DNA of 64,000 nucleotides, taken from Coriaria nepalensis. Lineage: Eukaryota; Streptophyta; Magnoliopsida; Cucurbitales; Coriariaceae. The notes beneath the pieces are model-generated. The model made no database searches, had not been told where the DNA came from, and was given only the letters and a program-made list of their open reading frames with translations. The position numbers and the translations under genes are program-made. Below are positions 37,091 to 50,740 of the stretch, piece by piece; the first letter of the stretch is position 1, and each line of letters opens with the position of its first letter. The stretch lies in the NCBI GenBank assembly GCA_027186245.1, contig CP114497.1, forward strand, positions 3,727,501 through 3,791,500, written 5' to 3'.

Positions 37091-39870
37091 GAAGTAATAA
37101 ATGTTAATTTGTTATGAGTAATTATAAGTGGATGTCCATTATCATTCTCCTCAATCTCTTCAACTTCTAACTCTTCATCTTCTATTTTTATTCCATCTAT
37201 ATTCTATTCATTATTATTGTAGTTGACTCTTAGCTTTTGGTATTCCAACTTTTAACCTATAAATAGAATTCTTTGTAGAGAACAAAGAATAATAAGGAAT
37301 AAGAAATCTCTATTATCTCTATTTTCTCTCTACTTTCTCTCTACTTTTCTCTTATCAGCATGATGCCTCTACAATAAATTAACTTTCATGTTCTTGATCA
37401 TCTAGTTCTAATTTCTGAAAGTTTAAAGTCGTGAATGCTAGAAGCAAAGTGTCTATCTCCATTAGATTCAATCTTAATCTTGTGATTTAATTTTATTTGT
37501 ATTTTATGTCATTACTACCTTTCAATAGTTTCACATTACACTAACAATTTCTTAATTTCATATCAAATTTGCCAGAAAAATCTAATCTTGAAGCCACCCG
37601 ATTGATCACTAATTTTGATGGGCTTGGACTCTACATGAACAAAAGGTAGAAAGGTAGAAAGTTCTTGATATATATCAAAGTTCTTCTCTTTACCTCTTAC
37701 TATTTAATAAATTTTTTTACTTTACTATTATATTACATGTGCCATTTCATATTTATTTACTTTCGAAATACTTAATAACATTCAATTCTATGTTATTTTC
37801 ATAACTATATATTTAATTAAATTAGTAGGACATATTCTATTAAGATCATTTGCAATAGTCTTAAAGTCAAAGCATCTTATAGTACCAAATAGCTTGCAAG
37901 AACTAGTTTAATTTTTTTTAGCATTCATTCGCATATCACATTGTTGATTTGAAATCTACAAGATAAAGAGTTTGATATATTGTGCATATATCATTATAAT
38001 TATAAAAATTGTCATATATAAATATATATTCTAAAGTCAAAGTTGAACATAAACTGTTATATATGATTCTTGATTGGTATTCATCTCCCATTCATGTTGC
38101 AATATTGGATAGCCAATTATTCCATTTAATTTTAAAATTAATATTATCATTATGGTTATTTTTATATTGATTGCAATATGTCTTAAGTATTATTGCATGG
38201 TGCTTTATTCAATAATATATGCTATACTACTTCTCACTAATATGATTGTCCCATATTTCTACTTATCATGTTAATTCATAAAGTTTGAATTTGTATATGA
38301 TAGGAATCAATTATATGTTTTGGATATTAAATGATAAAATTTTCATACTTTGAATATGCTTTTCTGTAGTAGCAAAATCAAAAATTTAAAAAAAAAAAGG
38401 AAAAATTTATTTTAAAAGATCATGAATTGATTTTGTTCCTTAACAAAATACCAAAGGTTTTCATCTAATTAATTTTTTTTTCTCCATTCCCGGAAGTGAA
38501 TGTGATGAATCTAAAAATTGTAATCATGACATATACGAGATTGAAACAATTATCGTAATCATGATGGTTATAATAATAATGATTCTCAAAATTATAAGAA
38601 TATATCTTACCACCTGAAGTGAGAAAAAATAAAAATAATATAGAGAAAGCTAAAAGTAGACAAAATAAATATTTAAATTATTTAGAATATATACAATTGA
38701 CTTAAAATAAGAGGTCAATGTACCCTCTATAAGTCACTGAATCATCTTGTTGAGCTTTCAAACATCATTGAAAGAAAATGAGAAATATATAGTGATAATT
38801 TTGCCTACCAAGATGATGGTTTCAAAAATAGTCTTGACGCATGATAACTCTTGAAAAGATATGTGTGATATGGACCATACAATATTCAGTAGTACAAAAA
38901 CTAATCAAAAGCTTCAGAACAGCTAAAGCAAAATTACACAATAAGGAACAAAGTTTATAATAAATATACATTATTCTTGGCTAAATTTTGAATAAATTTG
39001 TGAAGTTTGAAGGATATCCATTGAAATGGATATCACATTGAGATAACCAATGTAGGGAAAATATAGTTCCTATATATTATAAGTATTATCTTGAGTAAGA
39101 AATCTATATTGGAGAAGTTACTCACTTTTTGTTTCGGTTAGCACTACATGAATGTTAATACAATTAAAATATATGATATTATAAACTAGAAGTTTACTTA
39201 TTCAAATATTGTATAAATTGGCATGATCGTTTAGGGTATCTCAGATCAATGATGCGAAGAATTATTAAGAATACACATGAACATCAAATGAAAGATCATA
39301 AGATTTTTCAATTTAATTTATTCTATGTGTTGCTTGTTCTCAAGGTAAATTGGTTATTAGACAATTACTAACTAAAGTTGGAACTGAATTCCTCATTTCT
39401 AGAATGTATCTAAGGAGATGTATGTCGGCCCATACATCCATTATGTGGACTACATAGATTTTGATATTTTTATAATTTTAATAGATATACCTACTAGATA
39501 ATCACATGTATGTTTAGTATCAACTGGCAACCAGATTAAGAGCATATAGACTATTAGTTTAAAAAATACTGGTGAATTTATATCCGAAGCTTTTAATTAT
39601 TAGTGTATGTTTATAGGTATATATATTGAATAATTGATAGCCTATGTTCCTTACATAAATGATCTAGCATAATCATTTATGAAACACCTCCAATTAATAA
39701 ATAGATCACTACTTATGAAAACAAAGCATCCTATTTTTGAGAATATGCTAATTTATATGGAGCAACATTGTACACATTAAGCCAAAAATTTATTATAATT
39801 TCTCCCTTTTGCAATTGGCTTTTGGTCAGGAGCATATTATCTATCAAATAAGAATATTTGATGTGTGGTA
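37090..39870 (+). mobile_element. Ty1/copia relic (Tork-like), heavily decayed
   Basis: An LTR-like stretch at about 37100-37400 has CCTATAAATAGAATTC as a TATA region and CT-rich repeats. A gag-like start follows near 37575. The pol remnant is clearest at 39210-39500: WHDRLG, MMRRII, then a CSQGK-like and GDVCRPIHP-like region in shifting frames, which is the GAG-pre-integrase/integrase junction, and at 39640-39850 the downstream integrase. Stops and frameshifts occur every few dozen codons. No RT or right LTR was seen. Confidence 0.65.
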
Positions 39871-39879
39871 GACAATAAG

Positions 39880-40450
39880 TCGATGATTCCTTCACAAATC
39901 TCGAGATGGAATCCGTTTTCGAGAAATAGACTCGAGACATCCGAATCCAAAGAAAACTACCAAGATTAAAAGCTAGATGCTATGTATCACATGCATCCGA
40001 AAGCCTAGGCTATTTTAAATTCTACTATCCGAAAACAAAAAGCTAAGAGGAGTGTAATACATAGCCCAAAATCTACTCCAAATTGCAGACGAAATTTCAC
40101 CCTTGATTCCTCTGCCACCATTGCTGAAGACTGCCGCCATGGGGCTGCTGCCACCATTGCTGAAGCACGCCACCGCCGCTTATGTCGGGTCCTCACTGTC
40201 ACCCGGTTGCTATTCTTGACCCACACGGTCGATAACTCAAGTGAAAGATTCAAAGTAAGTTGATTCCACTTATGAATCAACAAACTTGGATATGAAGAAA
40301 AGAGATGAAGAAAAGATGCTCTCTCTCTCTTCTTTGACATGAGTGACACTATAGGATTAGAGGGAACCCTAGGGTTTTGTGCCCTTATATAAAGAACATC
40401 CCTCTTAGGCCTAGCCTAGTTACACTTCTAAGGCCTTATTAATGTAATTA
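39880..40450 (-). mobile_element. Minus-strand copia LTR fragment
   Basis: In the minus direction it has a TATA-like TTTATATAAGGGCACA (about 40395-40380), then AGAGAGAGAGCATC, and a GGTGACAGTGAGGACCCGACAT-type U5 (around 40185). This is the same layout as the LTRs at 47690-47990 and 62840-63200. It joins the gag fragment on its right. Confidence 0.5.
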
Positions 40451-40456
40451 ACATCA

Positions 40457-41320
40457 TTAGGGTTTGACGTAACTTATTTTTGACCCGATTGGTTTGACGA
40501 GTATTAGACTTATAGTTATTTCACGATACTCAATGCCCATTTCTTGCAAAACATACAAGGTTATGTCATCATCAATAATTGATAATGGCAAGCTCATCGA
40601 CGATCTTTTTGACAGCGTGAAGAAAATCAGTGATGGTGCTGAACCACACTTGATAAGTGCAAGATCTTCTTTTAGCTGAAGGACCCTTGTGCATGACTTT
40701 CTCACATATAGATGAGCCAATTTGGTCTACGCATCATATGAAGTTTGGATGGTGAGATAAGTGGTGTGACGGCTATGGTGACTGACTGGAAGATTGCATA
40801 AAGAATAAACTTGTCTTGCCGGATCTAGTGAGATCGAGTGAGAGTGGGGCTACTGAAGGTACCAATGGTATCATTAGAGGGATACTTAAGAGTGCCATCA
40901 AAATAGCCCTGCAAATCATATTCAATAACTAGAGTGTCAAATTGTGCATGTCATTGGGGATAATTCGATCATGTGACTTTGTTAGAAAGTTGAGATGATG
41001 CATTCAAAGCATAGAGTGGAAGTGCGGAAGAGGAGGTCGTGATGTTTATAGCAGCGGGGGAGTTAGTAGCTTCAACCATTGGAATAGGAAGAGTTCAAAT
41101 ATCGTTAGAGATGAGCAGGCTCTGACCGTATACAAGATTTTGATGTTTATGAATTTCAGCATAATTGTATTAGCATATCAGTATACATTTGTACAGGACA
41201 AATAATTAATATAAATGGAAAAAGCCTGAACTATATTGCACATGATTGAGATTTGATTTTCCATAATCAGCACCATATATATTGCTCTCTTTACTACGAG
41301 TTGGTTTAATATATAGTATT
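40457..41320 (-). mobile_element. Copia gag fragment with primer site and LTR end
   Basis: The minus strand encodes a copia gag start: NASSQLSNKVT, then YDLQGYFDGTL, and RVLQLKEDLALIKCGS with GIEYREIT (40457-40720 and frames up to 41100). To the right, GGTCAGAGCC (about 41123-41114, reverse strand) is a degenerate primer-binding site, and the sequence to about 41320 looks like the end of a short LTR (TTGTCCTGTACAAATG). Pol is missing. Confidence 0.65.
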
Positions 41321-41332
41321 ATATATAAACAG

Positions 41333-41437
41333 TAAGTTTAATAATTTGTAAAACTAGTAAATAGATATAAGTTTAATAATTTGTAAAACTCGTAAATAGA
41401 TCTAAGTTTAATAATTTGTAAAACTAGTAAAAATAGA
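41333..41437. repeat. Three tandem copies of a 35-bp unit
   Basis: TAAGTTTAATAATTTGTAAA starts at 41333, 41368 and 41403, each followed by ACTAGTAAATAG or ACTCGTAAATAG. It is the start of an AT-rich stretch with AATAGTAA repeats up to about 41650. Confidence 0.9.
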
Positions 41438-41479
41438 AATTGTAAAAAATAGTAATGCATGAAAAATAGTACTAGGAAA

Positions 41480-44260
41480 TCCAGAATACAGTAATATAAA
41501 AATAAAATAGTAAACATAATCTGTAATAATAAATTACTGCAAGCAAAATATCTTAATATAGTATAGAAAAAATAGTAATCAAGAAAAAAAAAATAGTAAA
41601 CATGATATGTAAAATTAAATTATAAAATAGTATATGTAAATGATTTACTCATTGAAATCTGTAATCACAAAATAAAATATTAAACAGCATAAAATTATAA
41701 TATTTAAATATAAATAAAAGTGAAAACATAACAAAATTATAAAGAATATGGATTTGCAAATCAAATTGATGAAAGGGAAATTCCGAGGTTTGTGAGATTT
41801 CATAGTGTCTTTAAAACAAATTTGGCCTGTATGTCGTATATCTCCTAGAATACAATGAAATGAAAAATACTCGATTAGAACACCAAATATTTATAGCAAA
41901 CTCTCAAGCTACCTAACACTATCACTCTAAAGCTTAGAACTCTAGAAAGGGTTTGAGGAGGAAATCGTTTTCTAAATGAATTTTTCCGAAAGGGAGGAGA
42001 CCAATTTATAAGCTACATGTGGATGAAATCGATCAGACAGATTAATGCACATTAATCTGTCAGTTTCATAAAATTAATTATGAAGTTAACTAGCCATATT
42101 AATAAATATTAATTTGCTAAATTAATTCTTGAAGAAACCGAAAATTCAATTTTATATTCAATTCAAAATTTTCCAACAATCTTTCACATGAATGAAAATT
42201 GACAGATCATAGAACGAATAATTTTGAAATTATAAAGTTTTTGACCCGGTGATAGTGTTCAACGGATCGAAACATGCGTAGGATAGGCAGGTATCATCCT
42301 TTGAACCTTTCATTGTGAAAGTATATTGACTTTACTAGTTAATCAGTAAATGCAATGTCCTTGAACTATTCTGCCATTTATGTAAACAATAACATACTTC
42401 ACACATGATTCTTTTATAATATAATTGCATTCTCATTGTTATGTTCATTTTGGTCTTGAACATCTGTCTGTTTCTGCAAGAGTTAGAAAACATTATGCCC
42501 ACGTTAATTCTCTTAGAAGTGGCCCACTTCTCTTTCACATAGGTGATTTGTAATCAAGAGTAACCCATTTTACTCCATTTGGATTTTCTGACGCCTAAGA
42601 ATCATTATAAGCGTAGTTTATCCTTTTTCTTACGGGCATCATTGTTTCATCATAGAAATGGATAGGAGAAGAACCCCCACAATGATCTAATTAAGTCTTT
42701 ATAGAACTAGGTTGTCCCTTTGAACCTAGATCTTGGAATCTCCAGTCAACTTGGTTGGATTTCCATTGTCTTGACTTATTCTTTCATGGGCTTTAGTCTC
42801 CTTCCCCTTGATGATTTTTCAACTAACTCTCTATTTAACATTTTTGTTAGTGGTTCCACAACTTTATCTATAGATAATTCTAATTGAGAGTAGCTTACTA
42901 AAACTTTTCCAGATAACTTCCTTGAAGTTTTAATATTAACAAGAAAATTTTGGACTATAAGATTTTATGTCCTACCTCTTTTATTAAGTCAAGATTTTAT
43001 CAACCTCTTATTTATTTTCTTGTTCTCGAGTATGATAAACTCTAGAGTTCATTTATACTTGGTTCATTTTGAATCTTCTCACAAATATATATTCAAATAG
43101 AACATATTTGTCTATAGTTTAAACCAAGAAGTTTAGCATCCATTTTAAACAATGACCTTGTTTATTTTCTCATGTGAAAGTTTAGTATATGATTCATGTT
43201 AATTATTCTACACATAAAATCATAATGAACATATTCTAATCTAGCATGCTATAGATTATAAAATCTCAGGCCACTAATAAAATAGCTAGCTTTATTTTAT
43301 TATTTTCTCAAAGGATCATTACATTTCATTTATCTTATAAGTTCATTAACAAACTTTCCCCACTTTTAAACAAAATTAACTAAGCAGAGAGATCAAGGTT
43401 TGAGATATCTTGAGTAGTGTCTTCAACCATATTTGCTTCTTGGCTTGATTTCTTCTTTGGGAGCCTACAATATGAAGCTTTGTGACCCATATTGTCACAG
43501 TTGAAGTATTTCCTTTGAAACTTAGTTTGCTTCTTTGAGACTCCTCTTTTCGATACCAACTTATACCATTTATCGGTCCTTTTGGAACCTTGACCATATT
43601 CCACAACATTAGCTTTTACCTTATGTTGAATACCCTCTTTCTTATCAAAATTGCGATTATCTTCTTCAATTCGAAGTCGAGCAACCAAATTTTCGATATC
43701 TAACTCCTTTCGCTTATGCTTAAGGTAGTTTTTGAAATCCTTCGATCTAGGCGGAAGCTTCTTAATAATAGCAGCTACTTGGAAGGTTTCACTTAAAGTC
43801 ATCCCCTCGGTATGAATCTCATGTAAAATTACTTGAAGTTCCTAAACTTGACTGACTACAATCTTGGAATCCACCATTTTATAGTCAAGGAACTGACATT
43901 CTCAATTTTATATTTATGGTCTAAGGCATCCCATAGCTCATTTTCCATTTTTGGTGTACTATACATAGAGTATAGAGAGTCGGTCAAACCATTCATTATA
44001 TAATTCCGACATAGAAAGTCAGAATGATTCAGAGCATCAACAGGAGTGACTGCTTGGACATTGTGCTCATCATCTTTGAGCACATGAGCACTTTCCTTTA
44101 AGAATCTCATAAGATTTAGTGTAGTCAGGTTGAACAACATTTTTTGCTGCCACCTTTTGAAATTATGTTTGTTGAATTTCTTAGGTTTCTCACCATGGTT
44201 CACAAGAAGAATCACAGAATGAGTGAATTGAGTGATAAAAGGGGTCATCTCGATAGCAGC
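41480..44260 (-). mobile_element. Ty1/copia relic: 3' LTR and gag with zinc knuckle
   Basis: Gag is in two frames: 43856-44248 (NKHNFKRWQQKMLFNLTTLNL) and 43380-43802 ([21 protein letters not shown], then [14 protein letters not shown] zinc knuckle near residue 100). A frameshift separates them. On the left the LTR starts TGTTGGAAAATTTTGAATTG (edge at 42178, reverse strand), preceded by a polypurine-like CATGTGAAAGAT. The sequence between (42200-43370) has no clear pol. The right LTR was not identified. In the LTR sequence, GAGATTTCATAGTGTC and ATACTCG phrases give no coding signal. Confidence 0.65.
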
Positions 44261-45100
44261 TTATCGGCTACTTTTAGATTTCATTTTTGAAATTACACAC
44301 ACATTGATATGAGTATTGAAGTAACTAAACAATTATAAATCATTAAAACTTATAAAGGATAAATTATAAACAACCAAAAAAAAAAATGTTCAAAGCCATT
44401 ATATTTTGAAACCGTTCTGAATTAATATTATATAGAAATTAATTTTTGAAAATCATCTAATTCGATTTCAAAATGTTTTTATTAATGGTTAATCCTTACA
44501 AGATAATAACCATACAATAAATATTTCAAAACCTTCACAAAGCACTATTAAATGAAAATGCTTATTCAATTAATTTGAAAGACTATTATTAATCTAGTAA
44601 TTATAGGTTTAATAAACCGTTACAAACTTTAATTATAAAACCGTTATAATATTTATTTTTAAAACCGTTACAAAATTTATAATACCATACAATAAATTGT
44701 AATATAATTATAATTATAATTATTAATTATGCATCAATTGATCACAGCAATAACCACAACACAACGCTTTTAATTCAAATGTTATGATTGAAATACTAAT
44801 TAATCTATATTGCATATAATTAATTCCAACCAACTTATGAAATTGTAATTCAAGGTATAAAATGTTTCAACTGTAATATAAACACAATATATTCAATTGT
44901 TAATTTATTAGCATCTTTTAACGTACCAATTAAAAACTTTGTGCATTGTATCATTCCGAAATCTGGGTTATACATAAAACAAATCTTCTTGAAATTGATT
45001 GTTTATAATACGAATCGTTATACATTAAATTCAAAACTGTTTAATGTAAAGTTGTTTATCCCTTACTACAAGCATTTCTGAAAGACTCTAACAGAACAAC
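44261..45100. other. AT-rich sequence without features
   Basis: ATAAAACCGTTAT phrases recur at 44620-44670. No gene, LTR edge or RNA was recognised. Confidence 0.5.
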
Positions 45101-45109
45101 CAAACTCTA

Positions 45110-46127
45110 GGTAAGTAAAGTCTCACTTACAATACAAATACTTTTGATGTCTTATATGCTTATGACCATACGATTGATGTGCATGCTGAAGTACTGAGTT
45201 GTTTATTTGTTATTTGGTGTTTTATGATTTCTTATAGCATGCTTAGAATTGAGTATATAATGTATGGTTATTTATTTTCCATGAAAAGTTTGGAAAGCAC
45301 CAATAGTTGCATATAAAGATAGATTGAAAATAATGCTATGGAAAGTGAGTAAGGTATGTTACATGGCATGCATTAACATAACATTATAGTGAGGAACTAC
45401 TGGAATTGGTTGAACTAAGCAGAGTCATTGATTCAAAAGATATTTTGATTAGGGCAGACCGAGAGAGGTCGTTGATCCTAGCAGTATTTTAGATTAGGTT
45501 GGACTGAGCGGAGTCATTGATCACCATCAAGTCGGACTTAGCAGAGTGGCTGATCATAGATTGATACTGATCATAGAAGACCACATATTATAGTAGAGCC
45601 CTAATTGTATAATTAAGACATGCCATTTGTATAGTATCTAGAATCTCATAGTCATATTCATTCAAATAAATTTTATGGTTCTATGCATTATGAGATAAAA
45701 ACTTTACATACTAAGCTTTTCAACTCTTAGTAGTTATTTTTGTTTTCGGTAAGCAAAAAGAAAAGTCCATAGCTTCAAGGTCTGCTGAATCAAGTGTGGT
45801 CAACTGGGTATAGAGTACCTTGATATGTGGTATAGCCAGGAAGGGTATGAGCGTACATCTAAGAAGCTCTTAAATTTTTTATTTTGTTTTGTACATATAT
45901 TATGAATAAGCTTCTGAAAATATGTTGTGGATATAATTATATTATGTAATTATGGCTTGAGCTATGATCATGTTTGATTATATTTAGATACATATTTATA
46001 AAGTTCAAATTATGCCGTATTTTAGGTCAAAAGCTTTCAAGTTTAGTAGTAACAGTCCTACTAGTGATTTTATAAAGTTAATTGTTTTCTTAAAAAGTAT
46101 TTTAGTTACTATATAAATAGTAGGAGG
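45110..46127 (+). mobile_element. Ty3/gypsy LTR, left part, interrupted by a copia insertion
   Basis: It has the layout of a plant gypsy LTR: imperfect repeats of the type GACTGAGCGGAGTCATTGATC (45410-45560), a GTAAGCAAAAAGAAAAG stretch (45751), GGGTATGAGCG (45843) and a tail with AACAGTCCTACTAGTG and AATAGTAGGAGG. The tail continues after the copia element as GGAGGGTGTTACA at 53391-53403, a typical LTR end. The left edge is not resolved. Confidence 0.55.
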
Positions 46128-48219
46128 TGAAAGTGTATGCCCGTTAAGCCAATCAGGTATGATCCAATCAGGTTATCACTTATGAGAGTCAATCTTAAAT
46201 TGTCTAAATTATCAACATAATTGATTGTATAAATTTCAATTAGAGCATATATAATCTCCCATGATATTATTTGGCTGGAAATGATAACTTGCATATATAT
46301 ATAATTTGAGCATATATGAATGATTGCATACTTGACAGATTCCTGAATCTTAGATATACACTTGAATTCATCATAGAGATCATGAAAGGATGAGATCTAA
46401 GTTGGTTAAAGTTTGAGATCCAAATAGTCATAGTCATAGGATTGTCCTGATAGGGATAATGACAATTCTGAAAGACTATTACATGCACTATCCTCATTGA
46501 AGAGAAGAGTGATGATCTCATATTCATTGGTGTTTGGGAACATCGGGATATGTATATTGGCGATTAGTAGAGACCTAATCACTGAACGTGATCACTTGAT
46601 ATAACTTAATGGTAATGATGTTAAATTGTTAGTGAGTTCCGTTGGTGACTATTGTATTTGTGATGCTCAGACCTGAGATCACCATAGCACTGGTATAAAC
46701 GATATCATGCTTTGATGTCAGTATATGCGGTTTTACTAAAGGCCACTAATAAGGTGAACGTTGGGCATGTGTTCGAGTATGCACATTAATGTAGGGTAAT
46801 AAGATAGGATCCATCACCTCTATATTAAAAAAGATGTTTCTATTAGTCATATAACTTATTCATGACAAAATTCTTGCGCAAGGTAGTATAGTTTGAGAAA
46901 GAGTTCTCTATATATCCATTGCCTAACTTCATAAGAAGTTTATGACATTCATAAATAAAGTCTTAAAAGGGTTTAATAGTTAAACCATACCCTAGGGCTT
47001 TCTGGAAACTTAGTTGATGAAAGGCCAGTCTAGTACGGTAATAGTCTTCTAGAAATCTTGTGGAAGTTCCTCGTATTTCTCATTATAGGAATAACACATA
47101 TAGAGGATGATTATGTCAAATGTTTGTTTAGAAATGAGTTTCCAAAGTCAAGTTCTCCGTTTGTAAGAATGGATATAACTCAAAAGTTGTTGTGGAACCA
47201 CCTGGTGTGGGAATGTAGAACCTATTCGATCACACATACTTAGTTTGATCGAATGAAGGTTGAATTCTACATTGGAGAATTTTGATATGTTCACAAAGAT
47301 TAACCTGGCTAAAAGAATTAAGCCATTAATTAGCTTAATTTATTAAGTCTAAGTTACACTTGTACTAGTAGCACAAACAAAGTGCGATATAGATTTAATT
47401 AGAAATTACATAATTAATAGAAATATATTGTTTTGACTAGGATAATTATTAAACAGAGATTTAATGATTATAAAGTCATAGAATACATTTCAGGTGAAAA
47501 AATAAGGTCGTTGTGTAAGTAAAGTGTTAATGGGCCTAAATAGGTAAAATTGAATTTTATTTTGGAAATAAAAGATTGTTTCAGTTTTCCAGAAATTGGA
47601 ATTAAATTGAATCCTGGGAAACCCAAACATGGTTAATTTGATCAACTAGGCTTTGGAGGCCTAATTGGGTTAAGGCTCAAGAGGATTGGGCCCTTATATA
47701 AAGGCACACCCTAGGCCTTCTCATTGTGATGTGCGCCGCCCTTCTTGAAGAAAAGAGAGAGGGAGTAATTTTCTTATCATCTTTTCTTCTTCTCCAATTA
47801 TTTGATTCAAGAGTTGAATCAATTAAACCAGAATCCAACATTTGATTTGTTGACTGTGTGGATCAAGAATAGAGACCGGGTGATAGTGAAGGACAACCAC
47901 GAGGCAGTAGAGGCATTATATGAACGGTTGCTCCAACGGTAGTATACAGTGACAACAGTATATGGTAGTCCGATGGCAGCTGTAAAGGGAAAAGGGTGAA
48001 GTTCTATCTGAAACTTGGAGGAGATTAAGGACTGAGTTTAATCTCATTTTTTCTTTTATTTTTATTTTGTTTAAAGATTTAAATTTATATGAATATTGAT
48101 GCTTGGGAAGCATAGCATCAAACCAACGGTCATGGTGGTTCGTCATTTTAGTCTAGATGGCATAAGTCCATTTTTCGAAAATGGATTCCCGTGGTGTGAC
48201 AAGGGACCATAGTCTTATA
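46128..48219 (+). repeat. 5' LTR (2092 bp)
   Basis: It starts TGAAAGTGTATGCCCG and ends CATAGTCTTATA. A TATA-like CCCTTATATAAAGGCAC lies at 47691-47707. Conserved blocks shared with the 3' LTR include GATCATGAAAGGATGAGATC, CACTGAACGTGAT and AACTTGGAGGAGATTAAGG. Confidence 0.8.
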
Positions 48220-48220
48220 G

Positions 48221-48233
48221 TGGTATCAGAGCC
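48221..48233 (+). other. Primer-binding site for initiator methionine tRNA
   Basis: TGGTATCAGAGCC immediately after the 5' LTR (one base spacer). This is the standard plant copia primer site, complementary to the 3' end of initiator tRNA-Met. Confidence 0.85.
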
Positions 48234-50089
48234 TTGGTATGCATGTTGAAATTCGAGACATAATCTATGAGATGCATCTATGTGATATATGTGATTAATA
48301 GCTTGTCCATGTATTTTTAAGGTTGGTGGAAATTTGAGTTTAGTGACTTAAAATGTGTTTCTAAGTTTGATTTTTAGATCTTTGAACTTGAAAATAGAAA
48401 GGAATCATTATGCTACGATTAGGTGAGTTGGCCACTATGACCGCGATGGACGGTGGTTGGCCGGCGTACTGATAGCAGGCCTCCACTGTCCACGGGCAGC
48501 TTTGTCATGTAGATGCCAAATCCCCAATTGTCAATGAATGGGTCCCACTTGCCCTATAGTTAATGGGTAAAAAGTCTAGTTTGAAAAATTGGGCCTTAAT
48601 GGGCCTTTTTGGGCTTTGGAAGTTTGGAATATCATTCAAACATTAAATATCGGAATGTCCGGAATATTTTAGGAATTTAAGATTTTGAGTCACATGCATT
48701 AATGACCGGATTGAATTTAATGAATGGAAAAATTTGCCAGTTATTAAATTCAAGGTATAAAATCATTGAATCTAATTTATGAGTATTTAATTCTTTTGAT
48801 TTGAAAAAAATGAAAAATGACATTTATGATGTAAAGTTAGATCTTTATGAGAATTAAAATGACTTGAGTGCATCATAGTTGGATTCTATATTTAATGCAT
48901 AATAAAAATTTATGGTTTGGTGAAAGAGTTCATCAAATTATAAATACTTATAAATTTTCATTGCCTTGAATTAGAAAGAGTTATTATTTAGGATAAGACA
49001 TTTCAACAAATATGGATTATTTCATAAAACTTTGAAAGTGTTTAAGGCCTGAGAATATTAATATTTTGTTGATATCTTTAAAGTGTTAAGGTTATATCAA
49101 TATGGTAAATTATTGAATATAAAGAAATTTAGCATCTTTGATGATACTCTTATAGTGTTAAAAGAAGATAATATTTAAAAGTTGCACTTTCTAATTATAA
49201 TTGATGACTATGTAGATATCCTCAACGTGTTTAAATATATCTAGTAAAAAATTTCATTAATTTAAATGAATAATCCACAAACATGATTTGATTGATTAAA
49301 GAGTTAATCATTTAAAATCAAATTTGAACTTGCTTGATTAAAGAGTTAATGAAACATACATGTTTATTTAAGTATTGAATGAGAATGTGAATGAGAATGT
49401 GAATGAGAATGGATACATGCATTGATGCGATTAGTAAAATTAAATTCCTTCAAAGGTAATATTATGTTTGTAAGCCATATAAGAAAGTCTTATAGGGTGC
49501 CTTCCAAAGTGTTACTCTTAATTTCATGTTAATAATTCATTTAATCGGCTATGAACACAAAGAGGTTAATATTTTATTAACATCTGAGTTATGTAGTTTT
49601 AATATTGCAATAGTTTAAATAATAACAAGAGATGTTTTGTGACAGCACCAATCCTATTAGATCCGGCTATGAACACATGAGGGATACTACTAATATTGAG
49701 TACTTGTTATGTCACATAAAACATTTTGGGATAAGCTTAACTAGTAAGATAGAGTTGGCTACAGACACGTAGGACCATGTATTACTAGAGGCAATAAAGA
49801 AGTTTCATGCGATGCAACTACAAAAATTGTTTTCGTTACCTTATTTGTGTGTTCGGTTGGCAACAGATATGTTGGACTTAACACATAATATAGACGTCCT
49901 TACCTAATAGGAAAAAAAGAGTTTTTCCTAGTTTATTTAAAAAAGTAAAAGTGGATTGTAACAAAAATAGTGGGAGCATGACAAAAATTTAATGTCACTT
50001 AATTTTGGATAGTTGATATAATTTACTAAATTACTTATGCATTTGTTTGTTCTTTTGAAATAACAGTCATGATGGATAGTTCGTTATGT

Positions 50090-50740
50090 TTAGTCTTGGA
50101 ACAAATAAGTTTGTTGGAGCTAACTATCGAGATTGGCGAAGTAAACTAAGAATAATTCTTAGACATGAAAAGCGTTTTGAGGTTCTTACACAATAAGTCA
50201 TGAATGTTCTTGAAAAGGGAGCTAGTGATGAGGAGAAAGCCGCTTGGAACAAATGGTTTTCTAAAAACGACGAGGCGTAATGCATCATGCTTGTGTGTAT
50301 GTCAAATGAGCTTCACCGATAATACAAAAAGATTCATGCTATCGAGATTATCAACAATCTAGATGTGATATGGGGTGAAGATAGTCATATTAAGAGGTAT
50401 GACATGTCGTAGGAGCTTTTTTGTATAAAGATGGCCGAAGGTACTCCGGTTGGAGATCATATCCTTAAGATGATTGGACTCATAGAGAAGCTAAAGGGTC
50501 TAGGCTTCGGAATGGACTATGAGCTATCAAATGACTTAGTTCTCTAGTCACATACGAAGTCCTTTTGATTATTTATTTTGATCTATCACATGAATAGGTT
50601 AACACCTACTCTTCATGAGATGCTAAAAATGCTTCAAACGGCCGAAAGTTTTCTCCAATCAAGGAGAAGACCATTTTTCTTATGGAAAGTCGCCATGCCA
50701 AGAAGGGCGAAGGAAAGGGTAAGTTTAAGAAATGAACCAA
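50090..50740 (+). pseudogene. Copia gag pseudogene
   Basis: It reads NKFVGANYRDWRSKLRIIL, then KGASDEEKAAWNKW, MSNELHR, MAEGTPVGDHILKMIGLIEKL and LTPTLHEMLKMLQTAE, with several in-frame stops. This is the UBN2/gag domain of copia elements. No zinc knuckle or protease was recognised after it. Confidence 0.75.

Noticed and set aside
40005..40349. 114-codon minus-strand frame with VRTRHKRRWRASAMVAAAP
   Set aside because: It lies in the U5-like part of a copia LTR and has no homologue that I recognise.
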